DNA from: Trichomonas tenax
Taxonomy: Eukaryota; Parabasalia; Trichomonadida; Trichomonadidae
DNA length: 64,000 nucleotides
Assembly: GCA_023091735.1 (NCBI GenBank)
Contig: JALKBU010000036.1
Coordinates: 56,650-120,649, forward strand
Reading direction: 5' to 3'
The translations under genes and the position numbers were made by a program. This document shows positions 1 through 9,933 of this stretch, piece after piece. Below the pieces are notes generated by a model that was not told where the DNA came from, did not search any database, and saw only the letters and a program-made list of their open reading frames with translations. The stretch's first letter is position 1. Each line of letters starts with the position of its first letter.

Positions 1-217
1 ATCAATTTTCAACTGCTAAATATTAGCGAACGAATCAAATCAGTCATGGTATTAGGTACTGCAGCTGATGTGCAAAGCAGAAAATAGTACCCCAAGAATG
101 GGTATTCAGAGTGCCACACCTTCTTAAAAACAGTCATTATTCATCTTTTTCTATTCCTATCTGCTAATTATTCGATGAAATTGGAATAACAACATAAAAA
201 AATGGAAAATTGCCATT

Positions 218-386
218 GGAAAAAAGCACCTCTCAAAATTTTCAAAATTGCAATATTTGAAAATAAAGTACCATTATTGGAGGAAACTGTTTAAAGATTT
301 TTCTCAGTGGATGACACTTATTAATTTTGTCGCACGAATGCTTAATAATTCCGTATATATTTGGCACAAGAAGAATATTCTTGAAT
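218..386 (+). repeat. 169-bp inverted repeat, left copy
   Basis: This block recurs in inverted orientation at 2139-2307. The match covers the full 169 bases with only a handful of substitutions (for example AAAGATTTTTCTCAG here against AAAGTTTTTTGTCTG in the other copy). Its outer end reads GGAAAAAAGCACCTCTC. One frame is open through the whole block in both copies and encodes a Trp- and Asn-rich peptide (YWRKLF, VYIWHKKN). No ATG begins that frame, so it may be a gene fragment caught in a repeat. No family is recognised. Confidence 0.8.
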
Positions 387-639
387 TAAGAACGGAATTA
401 AGAGACTTGATAAGATTGCATCACAAACATTTTGCAACAATACGTTGATATTTGATATTTAAGTTCATGATTATACACATTGAATTCGATTTCTAAATAC
501 AATATAAACGCACCTTTTATTTATTACAATATTTCATACCAAGAAATAATATATTTTGCAATTGCAATTTAGGAATTATGATAAATCAATGAATAATGCA
601 TAAAAATTGAAAACGAATTAGAATAAGCATGTCAAGTAA

Positions 640-760
640 GGTGAGCTTCAACGCCCGGGTCTGATCTTTTTGGACCAGAGGACAGATTGAAAAAAATCCG
701 GCCTCCGGCGCTATCATCGCCTTCGACCTGTGACCGATCCTTGAGAGTTGTACAATATCT
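640..760. other. GC-rich structured block, candidate ncRNA
   Basis: Roughly 120 bases are far richer in G and C than the surroundings. They contain short self-complementary pieces, such as GGTC with GACC around a T-rich loop, and GGC with GCC around GCTATCATC. On the minus strand one frame stays open for about 40 codons, so a fossil coding fragment is also possible. No tRNA, 5S, spliceosomal or SRP consensus could be fitted. Confidence 0.25.
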
Positions 761-1751
761 TATATGTCCTTATTTTTTCATTTCTCTTGTTTCCCTCTCT
801 TTCTTATGTATTATTTATATAAATATGAGATAGTAAAAATCGAAATTTCTTGAAATTGCAAAGAGGTAGTCTCTTGAGAGCAAGAATATGGAGTGACTTG
901 TAATGATTGAGATTTAATGAATTATTTTTGATATATGAAGCTTAATGATCTAACTTTGCATAAAATATCTCATATGACCATATATACCAATCAAAAACCT
1001 GGAAAAAATTTCCTTCTGCGGTGTAGTCCCGCGACCTTCATAACTTTTTATCTGATCAATATTTTTTCGATTTGAAAGTACTTTCATGTACATATTGATA
1101 GTTGTCTATCCAGTGGTATAAGTGACACAGTCTATATATCTATCAAATCATTGATTGCATTACAAATCGTCCAAAAATATACGATTTCCAACATAAATGT
1201 ATGCACTACTATGCAGCGCTGAGGAAAGATGGTGTCTCAGCGCATAATTTTTTTTTTCATTGCCAAATCTAAGATTCTAAAATTTTACATTATTACAGCT
1301 GCAAATCCAAATCCCATCAAATTCAATAAATTTCATGTGTATAATCGCCCTCAAATCAATTAATGAATTAGTTGCATTTTTAATTTTAAGCGTATAAGAG
1401 GCATTTGAATCAATAATACACATAAAAATATCATATACTGCATATTAGTGCATACATTTGCTGTTCTGGAGAACTTTTTCTAGAAATTGATCATTTGTGA
1501 TGATATTAAAATATTTCGATCAATTACCGACCATTGGCCCCAACAAACACGAAAATTACATATACGGAGCGCAAATATTCGATAACTACTCATCATTACG
1601 AAGTTGTTAATAAATCTGGTTCATATCATAACAATCAATATTTAATACTTAATCAAAATGGCTAATTCTTCAATAATTATACTACAAATGTGCATTATCA
1701 TATCTGCATATATATGCTTATAAAGTAATTTTAAATTTGCTATTTTTGATT

Positions 1752-1920
1752 TGTTTTGTATTGACTGAGCTTGTTTTCAGCTACATTGTAGTGACTGAAC
1801 GCGTTTTCGATCTGTTTTGTAGTGACTGAGCGTGTTTTCGATCTGTTTTGTAGTGACTGAGCGTGTTTTCGATCTGCTTTGTAGTGACTAAGCGTGATTT
1901 CAGCTCCTTTGTAGTGAAGT
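1752..1920 (+). repeat. 31-bp tandem repeat, about 5.5 copies
   Basis: The unit is close to TGTTTTGTAGTGACTGAGCG followed by TGTTTTCGATC. Copies begin near 1752, 1782, 1813, 1844, 1875 and 1905. The two central copies are identical, while the outer ones differ at several positions and two are 30 bases long. This is typical of local minisatellite expansion. Confidence 0.85.
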
Positions 1921-2138
1921 TGGACATAAATAATAATTATGTCACTTTTCTCTCGTCAAATAATGTTTTCGATAATTTTACTTCTAATATATTATCATAA
2001 TGATTTTTTACCCGAAACATTATGTTTAAGGTTGTTTTTGGCAAAATTCATTTTGAAATTGTTGATTATATTCATAAAAGAGGCATAAGTATCGATAACA
2101 CATATGCGTCTGTCTTTTGGAAGCTATTGGTGCATCTT

Positions 2139-2307
2139 ATTCAAGAATATTCTTCTTGTGCCAAATATATACGGAATTATTAAGCATTCGTGCGACAAAA
2201 TTAATAAGTGTCATCCACAGACAAAAAACTTTAAACAGTTTCCTCCAATAATGGTACTTTATTTTCAAATATTGCAATTTTGAAAATTTTGAGAGGTGCT
2301 TTTTTCC
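2139..2307 (-). repeat. 169-bp inverted repeat, right copy
   Basis: This is the mirror copy of 218-386. It ends in GAGAGGTGCTTTTTTCC, the reverse complement of the left outer end. Just outside, both copies share TTGG, after which the flanks differ. No clean target-site duplication could be made out. Confidence 0.8.
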
Positions 2308-2535
2308 AACCAAAAAATGCCGAAGCCTCAAAATTAAACCATTTTGTAAATCAACATCAAATAAATCTGAATCGGAAACATTATTTTTTAATCACGTGAG
2401 TATCAATTAGCTTGTTACAGTGGAATAGAATTTCAATGAAAAATAGAATGGTTTTAAATAGACTGGCTTGTAATTTTATAAAGTTCTGTGTTGAGAGATA
2501 ATGTTTAAAACATACAATTATGGCTAAAGTATAGT

Positions 2536-3198
2536 TTAAAGCTCCTTGTTTTGCTCAAGTGTGAAATGAGCGTCTAAGAACTGCTTGACTGGGATGGAAT
2601 TAACTTTACCTGTATAAAGTTCGTATTTGCCGCCAATCTTAGCATAGACACCAGGGTACTTTGGTAATCCCAACTTGTTGAAGAGTTCCTTATCAGAAGA
2701 AACAGCGAATTTGATTTTGTCGTTGTTATAATACTTTTCTGCGGCAACCCAAGACTTTGGACGCTTGTCAGAGAAGAGAATTGCAGCGTTTTCAGTGATT
2801 ATTTGTTCGTAGTTGTTAGCATTGACTTCGGTCGAGCTCTCTGTGATGAAAGAAGAGATCCATTCGACGATGGAAAGTGTAACTTGTGGGAGGACTCTTG
2901 GATATTCATGGATTGTCTTGTCCTTGAACAAAAGAATTCTTGGAACACCATCTGTTTGAATGGCTTCGCAAGCAGTTTGATTCTCGTGGCAGTTCAAATC
3001 AGCGAAGATTGCAGAACCTGCACCCAATTCTGCAGAATGATTCCATGTAGGAGCAAGGCGAACGCAATGTGGGCAAGATTCTGTGTGAATCATAACAGCA
3101 TATGTATTCTCGTCGTTCGGAGGAAGTCCGTAGAGATGCTTAACGTGTTCGTTGAAACTTGATGCAGAAAATGCTGCAACAGAGAGAAGTGAAAACAT
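2536..3198 (-). CDS. Small PDI / thioredoxin-fold protein of the ER
   Basis: The predicted protein is 220 aa. A short N-terminal hydrophobic stretch (MFSLLSVAAFSASS) fits a signal peptide. A thioredoxin active site CPHC lies at residues 42-45, followed by the family's cis-proline context (GVPRILLF), and a second redox-inactive half follows. The C-terminus is NKEL, resembling K/HDEL-type ER retrieval signals. Together these suggest an oxidoreductase or isomerase of the ER lumen. The reading frame continues six codons upstream to a GTG, but that GTG sits directly on the initiator TGTCACTTTTC, so the ATG 13 bases after the predicted transcription start is chosen. Specific substrates cannot be told. 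Confidence 0.75.
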   Translation of the reverse strand: MFSLLSVAAFSASSFNEHVKHLYGLPPNDENTYAVMIHTESCPHCVRLAPTWNHSAELGAGSAIFADLNCHENQTACEAIQTDGVPRILLFKDKTIHEYPRVLPQVTLSIVEWISSFITESSTEVNANNYEQIITENAAILFSDKRPKSWVAAEKYYNNDKIKFAVSSDKELFNKLGLPKYPGVYAKIGGKYELYTGKVNSIPVKQFLDAHFTLEQNKEL

Positions 3199-3204
3199 AT
3201 TTCT

Positions 3205-3213
3205 GAAAAGTGA
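3205..3213 (-). promoter_or_regulatory. Inr of the PDI-like gene
   Basis: The minus strand reads TCACTTTTC, matching the trichomonad initiator TCA-Py-T/A. The predicted +1 A is at 3211, giving a 13-base 5' UTR. This site decides the start codon of the downstream gene. Confidence 0.6.
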
Positions 3214-3594
3214 CACTTCAGTTAACCTCTCATTTCATTTCGTTTAATCTGACTTGTTTCCTTGTGTCATCGTTATTTCACTCATATATAACTGGCAATT
3301 AGTGAGACCATTCAACCAAATTCGTAATTTGTTCAAAAATTCAAAAACTTATTTAACATGTTAACCTATAGTACGAAATTTATAACCCTCTACTAGTGAT
3401 CTCTTAAAATGATAAATCTCAATACTTAAACATGAAATATATTTTTTATCAAATTAGATTTAAGAACAATCAATATATGTATGAAATGCTAGAATGTATG
3501 TAAGTAATGTTCTAAATTAAATAATGCTGAATTCGAAAGTAATTTTGTATTTGGAAATATATTTGCTTACTTAAGATAATCAATAAAAGTGACA

Positions 3595-4737
3595 TTATTT
3601 ATTCATACGCTGAACAGCTGCGGCATATCTGAGAAGCTCTTGCTTAAGATCTCTATTTTCATCCTCGAGACTTCTAATTTCTTCTTCTAACATACGAATC
3701 TCCTCATCAAGAGCTCTGCATTCATCCGCAATTTTCTGGTTTTCTCTAACAGTTGTTTTAATTTCATCGATGCTCTGCTTAGGCCTTGAGCTACTCATTC
3801 CTGTTGAGCGCCTCATTGTCTCAATATCATCTAAAACTTGTTTCAACTGTGCTTCATGGTGATTTTCTAATTGTTTAATGATGTTTTCTGTATTTTCGGC
3901 TTTTGCGTTTGCAGAAGCGATCGATTGTTCTACTGTCTGGCGTTCATTTGCATACTGTTGCTTTATTGCTTCGATGTGTTGGTCATAACATTCTTTTCTC
4001 TGTGCAATTTCTTCATCTAAACGTTTCAATTCAGCTTCATGAGAAACTCTACGTAACTCAATAGCTGCAAGTGTTTCATCGATTTTTGCGCGTGAATCAC
4101 GCAATTCTTCACGTGTAATTGATGTTAATTCTGAAATTTGATTTTCGAGTGCTGATATTTCTTGTGCATTCTTCTTCTGATCATTTTCTGATTCTCTTGA
4201 CACCTGTGTACGTGTTGTCATGAAAGTAACTTCGTCTAATTGACGTTTTGTTGCTTCTGCTTCACGACGGAGTGCCTCTAATTCCTCCATCTTCTCCTGT
4301 AGAGCGATTTGAGAGTGTCTGTTTGCCCAATTTTCGGCTTCTGTGAGTGTTTGTTGAAAATCAGATTGAAGATTGTGCATTTCATCTTCATGCTGCTGTT
4401 TAATCTTATTAATCTCTTCTTCATGCTTCTGCTGAAGTAATGCGAGTTGTTGTTCTGCCTGTTGCTGTTCGAATTCTTCTTCATCTGATCTTTGTTGATT
4501 TTGGAGATTCTGTAAAACCGCTGTTTTCTCTTCGATTTCGGCATTCAATTTCGCGAGAATTCGTTCTGCGTCAGCTACGACGTTCTGATATTGCGCTAAT
4601 TCTTCTTGTTTTGCATTTAGCATTGCCTGCGCTTCTTTGTTCATTTCTTCGAGAGACATAAACTGTGCTGGTGCCACTGATACATATGGATTGGATGGAT
4701 TGGATCCAATCAAAGTACTCGCTGCATTGTCATTCAT
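3595..4737 (-). CDS. Long coiled-coil protein
   Basis: The 380-aa protein is almost entirely heptad-like coiled coil (Q-, E-, K- and L-rich, residues about 28-380) after a short unstructured head. The longer frame begins at TTG; the first ATG lies five codons further in, at 4737, and is used here. Nothing enzymatic is visible. In trichomonads such proteins are commonly cytoskeletal, but that is inference. An inverted pair of the TTTTGACAAGTAAA motif lies about 260 bases upstream. Confidence 0.8.
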   Translation of the reverse strand: MNDNAASTLIGSNPSNPYVSVAPAQFMSLEEMNKEAQAMLNAKQEELAQYQNVVADAERILAKLNAEIEEKTAVLQNLQNQQRSDEEEFEQQQAEQQLALLQQKHEEEINKIKQQHEDEMHNLQSDFQQTLTEAENWANRHSQIALQEKMEELEALRREAEATKRQLDEVTFMTTRTQVSRESENDQKKNAQEISALENQISELTSITREELRDSRAKIDETLAAIELRRVSHEAELKRLDEEIAQRKECYDQHIEAIKQQYANERQTVEQSIASANAKAENTENIIKQLENHHEAQLKQVLDDIETMRRSTGMSSSRPKQSIDEIKTTVRENQKIADECRALDEEIRMLEEEIRSLEDENRDLKQELLRYAAAVQRMNK

Positions 4738-4993
4738 TTTTGAAATTGTCAAATCTCATTTTTCATATAAGTAATTATGATATTGAAGAAATAAGTATTT
4801 ATATAGTATATACTGCATATATTGTTTCACTTTCCGTAATTTATTTAGCTATTATCGCTTAAAATTATTGAAAACTCAAAGAAATCAAAAATGTTACCGT
4901 TTAAAATTTTTTGTATTGTACAAAAATTTAAATTTAGATATAACTCATGATTTTTCTTCTATTTATTATGAAATTTTTCCAAATTGTAATTTT

Positions 4994-5019
4994 GTCGTGT
5001 AAAAATTTACTTGTCAAAA
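4994..5019 (-). promoter_or_regulatory. Inverted pair of the TGACAAGTAAA-type motif
   Basis: The minus strand reads TTTTGACAAGTAAA and is immediately followed by the mirror image TTTTTACACGAC. This is the same element that recurs near other starts in the window (see 51026, 52035, 14509, 46582, 47082). It lies upstream of the coiled-coil gene that starts at 4737. A role as a transcription-factor site is inferred from recurrence only. Confidence 0.4.
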
Positions 5020-5373
5020 TTTTCATGAGTATTTCACTAATGAAAGAATGATGATATTACATTTTCCTGTATAAGTAATACTGTTTTCTGTTGAGTTATT
5101 TATTCAGAACTGAGCACAATGGATCCACTTACTTATCATTCTTCTCGAAAACCCCACAACACTCATTCAGTTGATTTAATCAGATGAACTGATAAGCATG
5201 AGAAAAGGTTCGAGGAAATAGTATGCTAAAATTGTTTTCTTCGGCAGATTTTAGTCTTTAAATATGGGAAAAATATATCTTCAAAGTTGTTTTAGTTTAA
5301 AAAATCAAATAATAAAATCACTAAAAATAAATAATTCATGATTTTCTCGCGCCAAATAATGTTAAACGCTCAT

Positions 5374-8300
5374 TTAAGCGTTGAAGTTCATTGCACCCCA
5401 CTGAAGTCTCCTTGCTTCATAGTCTGAATTTGGAAGGGAGTAGAACTGCTCCTTTGTGATACCAGCGAAGCTATGGAAGTCATCGTCTGAGAGGAAGGCA
5501 TCGCAGTACATCATCCTTCCGAGCTCCTGGCACTTCTTTACATCGCATGGATGAACTTCGACCTCAGCATATGTTAATGTTGTTGGCTTGGCAACAATAG
5601 CCTCCAAGAACTTGGCAGCACACTTGGCCTCAAGTCTTCTGTCAACTGGTGTCTCTCTGTTGATGTCAACTGTTGGTGTATCCTTGAACAAGACTTGGAT
5701 GAAGAAACGAGCATCTGGAGAGACAGAGTACATTGCCATCAAGTCGTGTCCAAACTTGGCAAGGCAAGTCTTCCTGAAGACGGATGGGTTATCCTTAAAG
5801 ATTGTCTTTATCTCTTCTTTAGCCTTGTTGAATGAGATCATACTTGTGAGCTTCTTCAAGAGGATGCATTTATCTTCTTCTCCCTTGATGTTGTCCATCC
5901 GAACTGTCGATGGAACAGCAACTTCACTCTTGCCAACAAAGTTCTCAAGAGCAATTGGAATAACGCAGCTCCTGTTTCCGAAGTTGAAGAACTGCCACTC
6001 GTGCTTGGAGATCAATGTTGAGAAGTACTGTGATGGGCTGAACATGGAGAAGGCGACAATGCATGTACCACGGATCAAGTTGGAGTCTGTAGCATAAAGG
6101 CATTGGAAGATAGCCTCAGCAACATTCTTGGCTGTAAGAAGCTCCTCAGCTAATGGGCTTGCAGCGATGTGAGCGAGAGCAAACAAAGCAGCTCTGATCT
6201 CGTGTTTCTTCTTGCTCTTTAACTGAGTGAGAAGTGTATCAACCTGAGAGGAGATAAACTGTAAACCAGCCTGAGACTTGGAGAGTTCACCAAATAAGTG
6301 TGGTGGAACTCTTGCGAATCCGTTGATCATTGTAACAGATGGATAGTTAGCCAATGATGTCTTTCTCTCGTAGACAGACTCGAAAGCAGCATCATAAAGC
6401 TTGCAGTACTTCCTGTTGCCTGTTTCCATCCAGTACTGCATTTCCTTGGCAGTGTTCAAACGCTGGATGACGGACTCGATCTGGAAGAAGATAGAGAGCA
6501 TCAAGTGATTTTTGGATGCAATCAAGTCGAGAAGCTGCTGATCTTCAGCGGCTGCTCTGCAGCATTCGATGTCGTTGATGCAAAGCTCGCTGATAAGGTT
6601 GAGAGCAGCATTCATCTGATCGTTATCTGTGATCTTCTTTGTGTGTGGGATAACAAGGGACTTGAAAACAGCTTCAACGAAGTTGTCTGTTGTCCTCTTT
6701 TTCTCTCTGATCGACTCAATAGCGATGAGTTGTGCACCCTGGACTGGCGATGAAAGGAAACCACGGAATACATCAATTGAAAGTGTATTAGCCTCAATCT
6801 TGATCAAAGAAAGAAGTAACCTTATGTTCTGTGGTGTTGTGATTGTCGAGCCAAATGATGTGAGTTTCTCAACGAGACCCATCTTCTTGAGTGAAGCTGT
6901 TCCAGAAGCGTTGCAGAACATTGTTGCAAGTAACTCAAAGAATGTTGAGCAAACACACTTTGGAGGAACAACTTCGCTTGTTTGGAAGAGCTGAAGTGTC
7001 TTCTCGAAGCCCTTCTTGAGTGTGGCGTTCTTTTCAAGGTTGGCCCACAAAGCTTTGTTACTTTCGAGCAAGATCATGAGCGAATGGATTGTATCGATCA
7101 TGTTGAGTGTTCTGTTCTGGTTGCAGTCGAGTGGCGTACTATAAAGTGGGCCAGAAAGCTGGTCAACAAGTGTGTTTAAGAACCTGATTGTGAATGTAGA
7201 GTTCGCTTCTGTTTCGTTGTGCGGAAGAATGACAGCTAAAATCTTATTGATGTTTGGCCAGTCCCACTTCGCTGGATCAAGATCAAATTTGAAGTTAGCG
7301 ATTGATGTAACGTTTTCTGTTGAATCAGTACTTTGTGCATGCTTACGAATCTTGAGAACAATGTCATTGTTGTTTTCTTTCTTCTGAATGGTTACAGAAG
7401 AAGCAGATAAATCGATAAATCTTGTATCAGATTGTGAAACGTATGGAAGCAGCTCAGAGAGGAATGTGGCAGCTTCGGGGATAGTAGAAACTAATTCGTT
7501 GAGTCTTTCGATTAATCCGCCCTTAATAAGAGCGTAAAGGATTAATCCTGTGAATCCATCAGTAATGCAGCGATGATCGGTGAGATTGAGAATATCTCTC
7601 AAAATATTGATGACTGGCTCTGTCTGGTGACCAAGGCAGTAAATTAAATCTCTTAATAATGAATTTTGGAAACCAAACAAAAGCATTGTTGGCCATGTTC
7701 TCAACAATGTTGAAATTGCCTTTGAGCATGTCTCCAAATCTTCTGGTTTCTGCGCGATATATTGCGAGATTGGGTCAATTAATCTTGTTGCGAAGCGATC
7801 CATGAGAACAAAAGGAAGCTTGTGCTCTGCAGCGTAAGAGATGAGGGCAATAACACCTTTGTGACCTGACTCGTGAAATGCGTGAATAATCGTTGACGAG
7901 ATATCAGGAATCTCTTCGATTCTTGAGTTGGAGAGAACTGCTTCTAGCAAATATGCGAGAATGAGCGGTTTGTATGAATGATTTGGAACGTTGTAAATCG
8001 AAACTAAAGCTCTAAGAATCGAATTCGGCAAATATTTACGATATCTTAACAGTACAGACACGCATCTAAAAGCAGCAACCTTCTCCTCATCCACTTTAGA
8101 CTGCTGCTCACTTGGACGAGCGTCAATCGAAAGTGCGATCAATTTATCTAAATTATAAAGCTCTAAAATTGAGTTTTGAGAAGCAAGTTCGAGTTCACAA
8201 ATAATTTTCATCAATGTAGAACGTATTGGACCTGGAGATACTAGATATAATTGATGGATATATTGAAATATGAATTCAAGAGGCTGCTCAGCGAAATTAA

Positions 8301-8409
8301 TCGAGTCAAAATCAGTCTCGATCAGTTTCATTGCCTTGAGGAGGTCCTGCGGCTTCGGTTTCAAGTCAACTGCGGCTTTGAGTGTTAAAGCAAGTTGAGA
8401 TGAAATCAT
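5374..8409 (-). CDS. Rictor-like subunit of TORC2
   Basis: This is a 1011-aa alpha-helical repeat protein. The first third (EKVAAFRCVSVLLRYRKYLP, then KAISTLLRTW...LLRDLIYCLG) follows the Rictor N-terminal domain. A central segment PPHLFGELSKSQAGLQFI matches the Rictor (P)HFYGEL(A/V)KT..GC.LL box. Near residue 740, LIRGTCIVAFSMFSPS...HEW matches the RICTOR-V signature (SIRGTCVYVLGLI...HNW). Rictor/Tsc11 is the scaffold of TOR complex 2, which phosphorylates AGC kinases. The protein is shorter than animal Rictor, with no long disordered C-terminal region. The ATG at 8409 follows the initiator ATCACTTTTG by 31 bases; the longer frame starts at TTG. Confidence 0.78.
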   Translation of the reverse strand: MISSQLALTLKAAVDLKPKPQDLLKAMKLIETDFDSINFAEQPLEFIFQYIHQLYLVSPGPIRSTLMKIICELELASQNSILELYNLDKLIALSIDARPSEQQSKVDEEKVAAFRCVSVLLRYRKYLPNSILRALVSIYNVPNHSYKPLILAYLLEAVLSNSRIEEIPDISSTIIHAFHESGHKGVIALISYAAEHKLPFVLMDRFATRLIDPISQYIAQKPEDLETCSKAISTLLRTWPTMLLFGFQNSLLRDLIYCLGHQTEPVINILRDILNLTDHRCITDGFTGLILYALIKGGLIERLNELVSTIPEAATFLSELLPYVSQSDTRFIDLSASSVTIQKKENNNDIVLKIRKHAQSTDSTENVTSIANFKFDLDPAKWDWPNINKILAVILPHNETEANSTFTIRFLNTLVDQLSGPLYSTPLDCNQNRTLNMIDTIHSLMILLESNKALWANLEKNATLKKGFEKTLQLFQTSEVVPPKCVCSTFFELLATMFCNASGTASLKKMGLVEKLTSFGSTITTPQNIRLLLSLIKIEANTLSIDVFRGFLSSPVQGAQLIAIESIREKKRTTDNFVEAVFKSLVIPHTKKITDNDQMNAALNLISELCINDIECCRAAAEDQQLLDLIASKNHLMLSIFFQIESVIQRLNTAKEMQYWMETGNRKYCKLYDAAFESVYERKTSLANYPSVTMINGFARVPPHLFGELSKSQAGLQFISSQVDTLLTQLKSKKKHEIRAALFALAHIAASPLAEELLTAKNVAEAIFQCLYATDSNLIRGTCIVAFSMFSPSQYFSTLISKHEWQFFNFGNRSCVIPIALENFVGKSEVAVPSTVRMDNIKGEEDKCILLKKLTSMISFNKAKEEIKTIFKDNPSVFRKTCLAKFGHDLMAMYSVSPDARFFIQVLFKDTPTVDINRETPVDRRLEAKCAAKFLEAIVAKPTTLTYAEVEVHPCDVKKCQELGRMMYCDAFLSDDDFHSFAGITKEQFYSLPNSDYEARRLQWGAMNFNA

Positions 8410-8433
8410 CTTTTTTAATTTTATGTGAAATTG

Positions 8434-8442
8434 CAAAAGTGA
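8434..8442 (-). promoter_or_regulatory. Inr of the Rictor-like gene
   Basis: The minus strand reads TCACTTTTG with the predicted +1 A at 8440, 31 bases before the ATG. A second weaker TCACAT sits closer to the ATG. Confidence 0.5.
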
Positions 8443-9933
8443 TGTTTTTCATTAGAAAGTCCTCGAAAAATCACTTTTTGGGCTTATTTCACATCCCAAA
8501 TTTGTTATCCACTGACATTGATTCAATTGCTTTTACCAATATATATTGTTCACCCCCTGCGTAATTTTTGAGATGATTACATCAAAATAATATTTGATGG
8601 AATTTTGCGTGATGTAACAAAAAACACTTCATTTTGCTTCTTGAGCCCTTAGTTCTTTGATGCATGCTTTAATCATCTATTTTTAGCATTCTAGAACATA
8701 TTTTTACTAAAAATGATATATTTTTAAAAGGTACAGAAACTCGAATCCGCACATAGGATTTTCTTTTTAGTCAAGCAGTTGACTACATAGGGATATGTGA
8801 TGTTAGTGTGAGGGCGGTTAAGAAAAAAAACTGTTACATATAGCTTTACGATATGTAATTTTTTTGAATAGGATAAAAATAAAGTTTTTTCAAAAAAATT
8901 GAAAAATTTCGATTTTCTCGAAATTGGATACGACAATCCCCGCGGATTAATATATAGCAACCTAGTATAATAATTGTGTTATCTACTTATCTAGGATTGA
9001 AGACGAAAAAAGGACTCCTATATCAATTACCCGCGCGAACAAAAAAAGTAGGGAATGTGGCGGGAAGGTTAAATACCTGATTTTTTAGTGACTTTACATT
9101 GTCGGATTGATCTAATGGTTAAGTTATGTAAGTTCGGCAGTAAATAGTTCATGAATTGAAAAAGTTCGAGCGAAAATATATGGTATGATCGCATATCTTC
9201 TTCAATTTTTGTAAACAATCGGAACAAGCACCATTGGTGAATGTTACATAGTCAAACTAAGATCATCGTAAGATAATTATTGAATTTAGATACGAAAATA
9301 TCAAAATGTGATGAAATCTAATTTTTCAAACAAACAATTACAGTGAATGAACAAAATTCTGTTCTTTTTCCTCGCTAGAGAAGCTTGAGTCCCTCACCAC
9401 TGTGCTGTTTGTATAGGCACATGTCCATTATTTAAAAAGTTAGAGCATTTTTAAGGTGGAAAAATATGGTATCAACACCAGAATTTCTAATATGTCTATA
9501 GTTCTAAAAATATAACATACTTATCAACACATATAATAACCATATATGGATAAATAAAAAATATAGTTTTATTAATTTATTAGGGGATATTTGCCAAATT
9601 AGTTAAAAATGTAAACTATTCAAAGGTATCCCCTTAATATGATAGATGATATAGGAAATGTATATATATATATATAGCATATACAATTAGGGTTGGGCAT
9701 TTGGAAGATAAGTCGAGGTCCGGAAGAAAGTTAGGAAAAATTTTTGGAAGTTGTTTTTCTAACATGTAAATATTGTTACGCCACAGAATATATTCCTTTT
9801 TCTAAAAAGCTCTTATGCTCAAGTATATGTTGTTTGCTTGGATGGGGAGACGAGGATGCTGTTCAAAATTTCGAATAAATTGGAAAATTTAAAATCGCTT
9901 TTTCTCCAAATTTACCTGATTAATCACCAATTT
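8443..9933. other. 1.5-kb gene desert
   Basis: No supportable gene is seen. There is a TA microsatellite near 9661-9676 and two tRNA-reminiscent patches that do not fold properly (about 9105-9180 and, on the minus strand, 9365-9415). A 78-codon minus frame at 8724-8960 has no recognisable features and low-complexity composition. Confidence 0.6.

Larger units (their letters stand above)
387..2138. mobile_element. Possible foldback-type element interior, no gene
   Basis: About 1.75 kb lie between the two inverted repeats. No credible coding frame is present. The segment holds a GC-rich block (about 640-760), a 31-bp tandem repeat (1752-1920) and otherwise AT-rich DNA. Long terminal inverted repeats around a non-coding middle recall foldback or non-autonomous transposons. 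An ordinary inverted duplication is equally possible because no transposase or target duplication is visible. Confidence 0.35.

Noticed and set aside
8724..8960. 78-codon minus-strand ORF
   Set aside because: Low-complexity, no ATG-linked initiator, no recognisable pattern.
9105..9180. tRNA-like patch (GATCTAATGGTTAA with a later AGTTCGAGC)
   Set aside because: D-arm and T-loop hints only; no acceptor or anticodon stem can be paired.
9365..9415. Minus-strand Leu-tRNA-like fragment with ACTCAAGC
   Set aside because: The D-arm is too short, there is no T-arm, and the anticodon stem has a mismatch.
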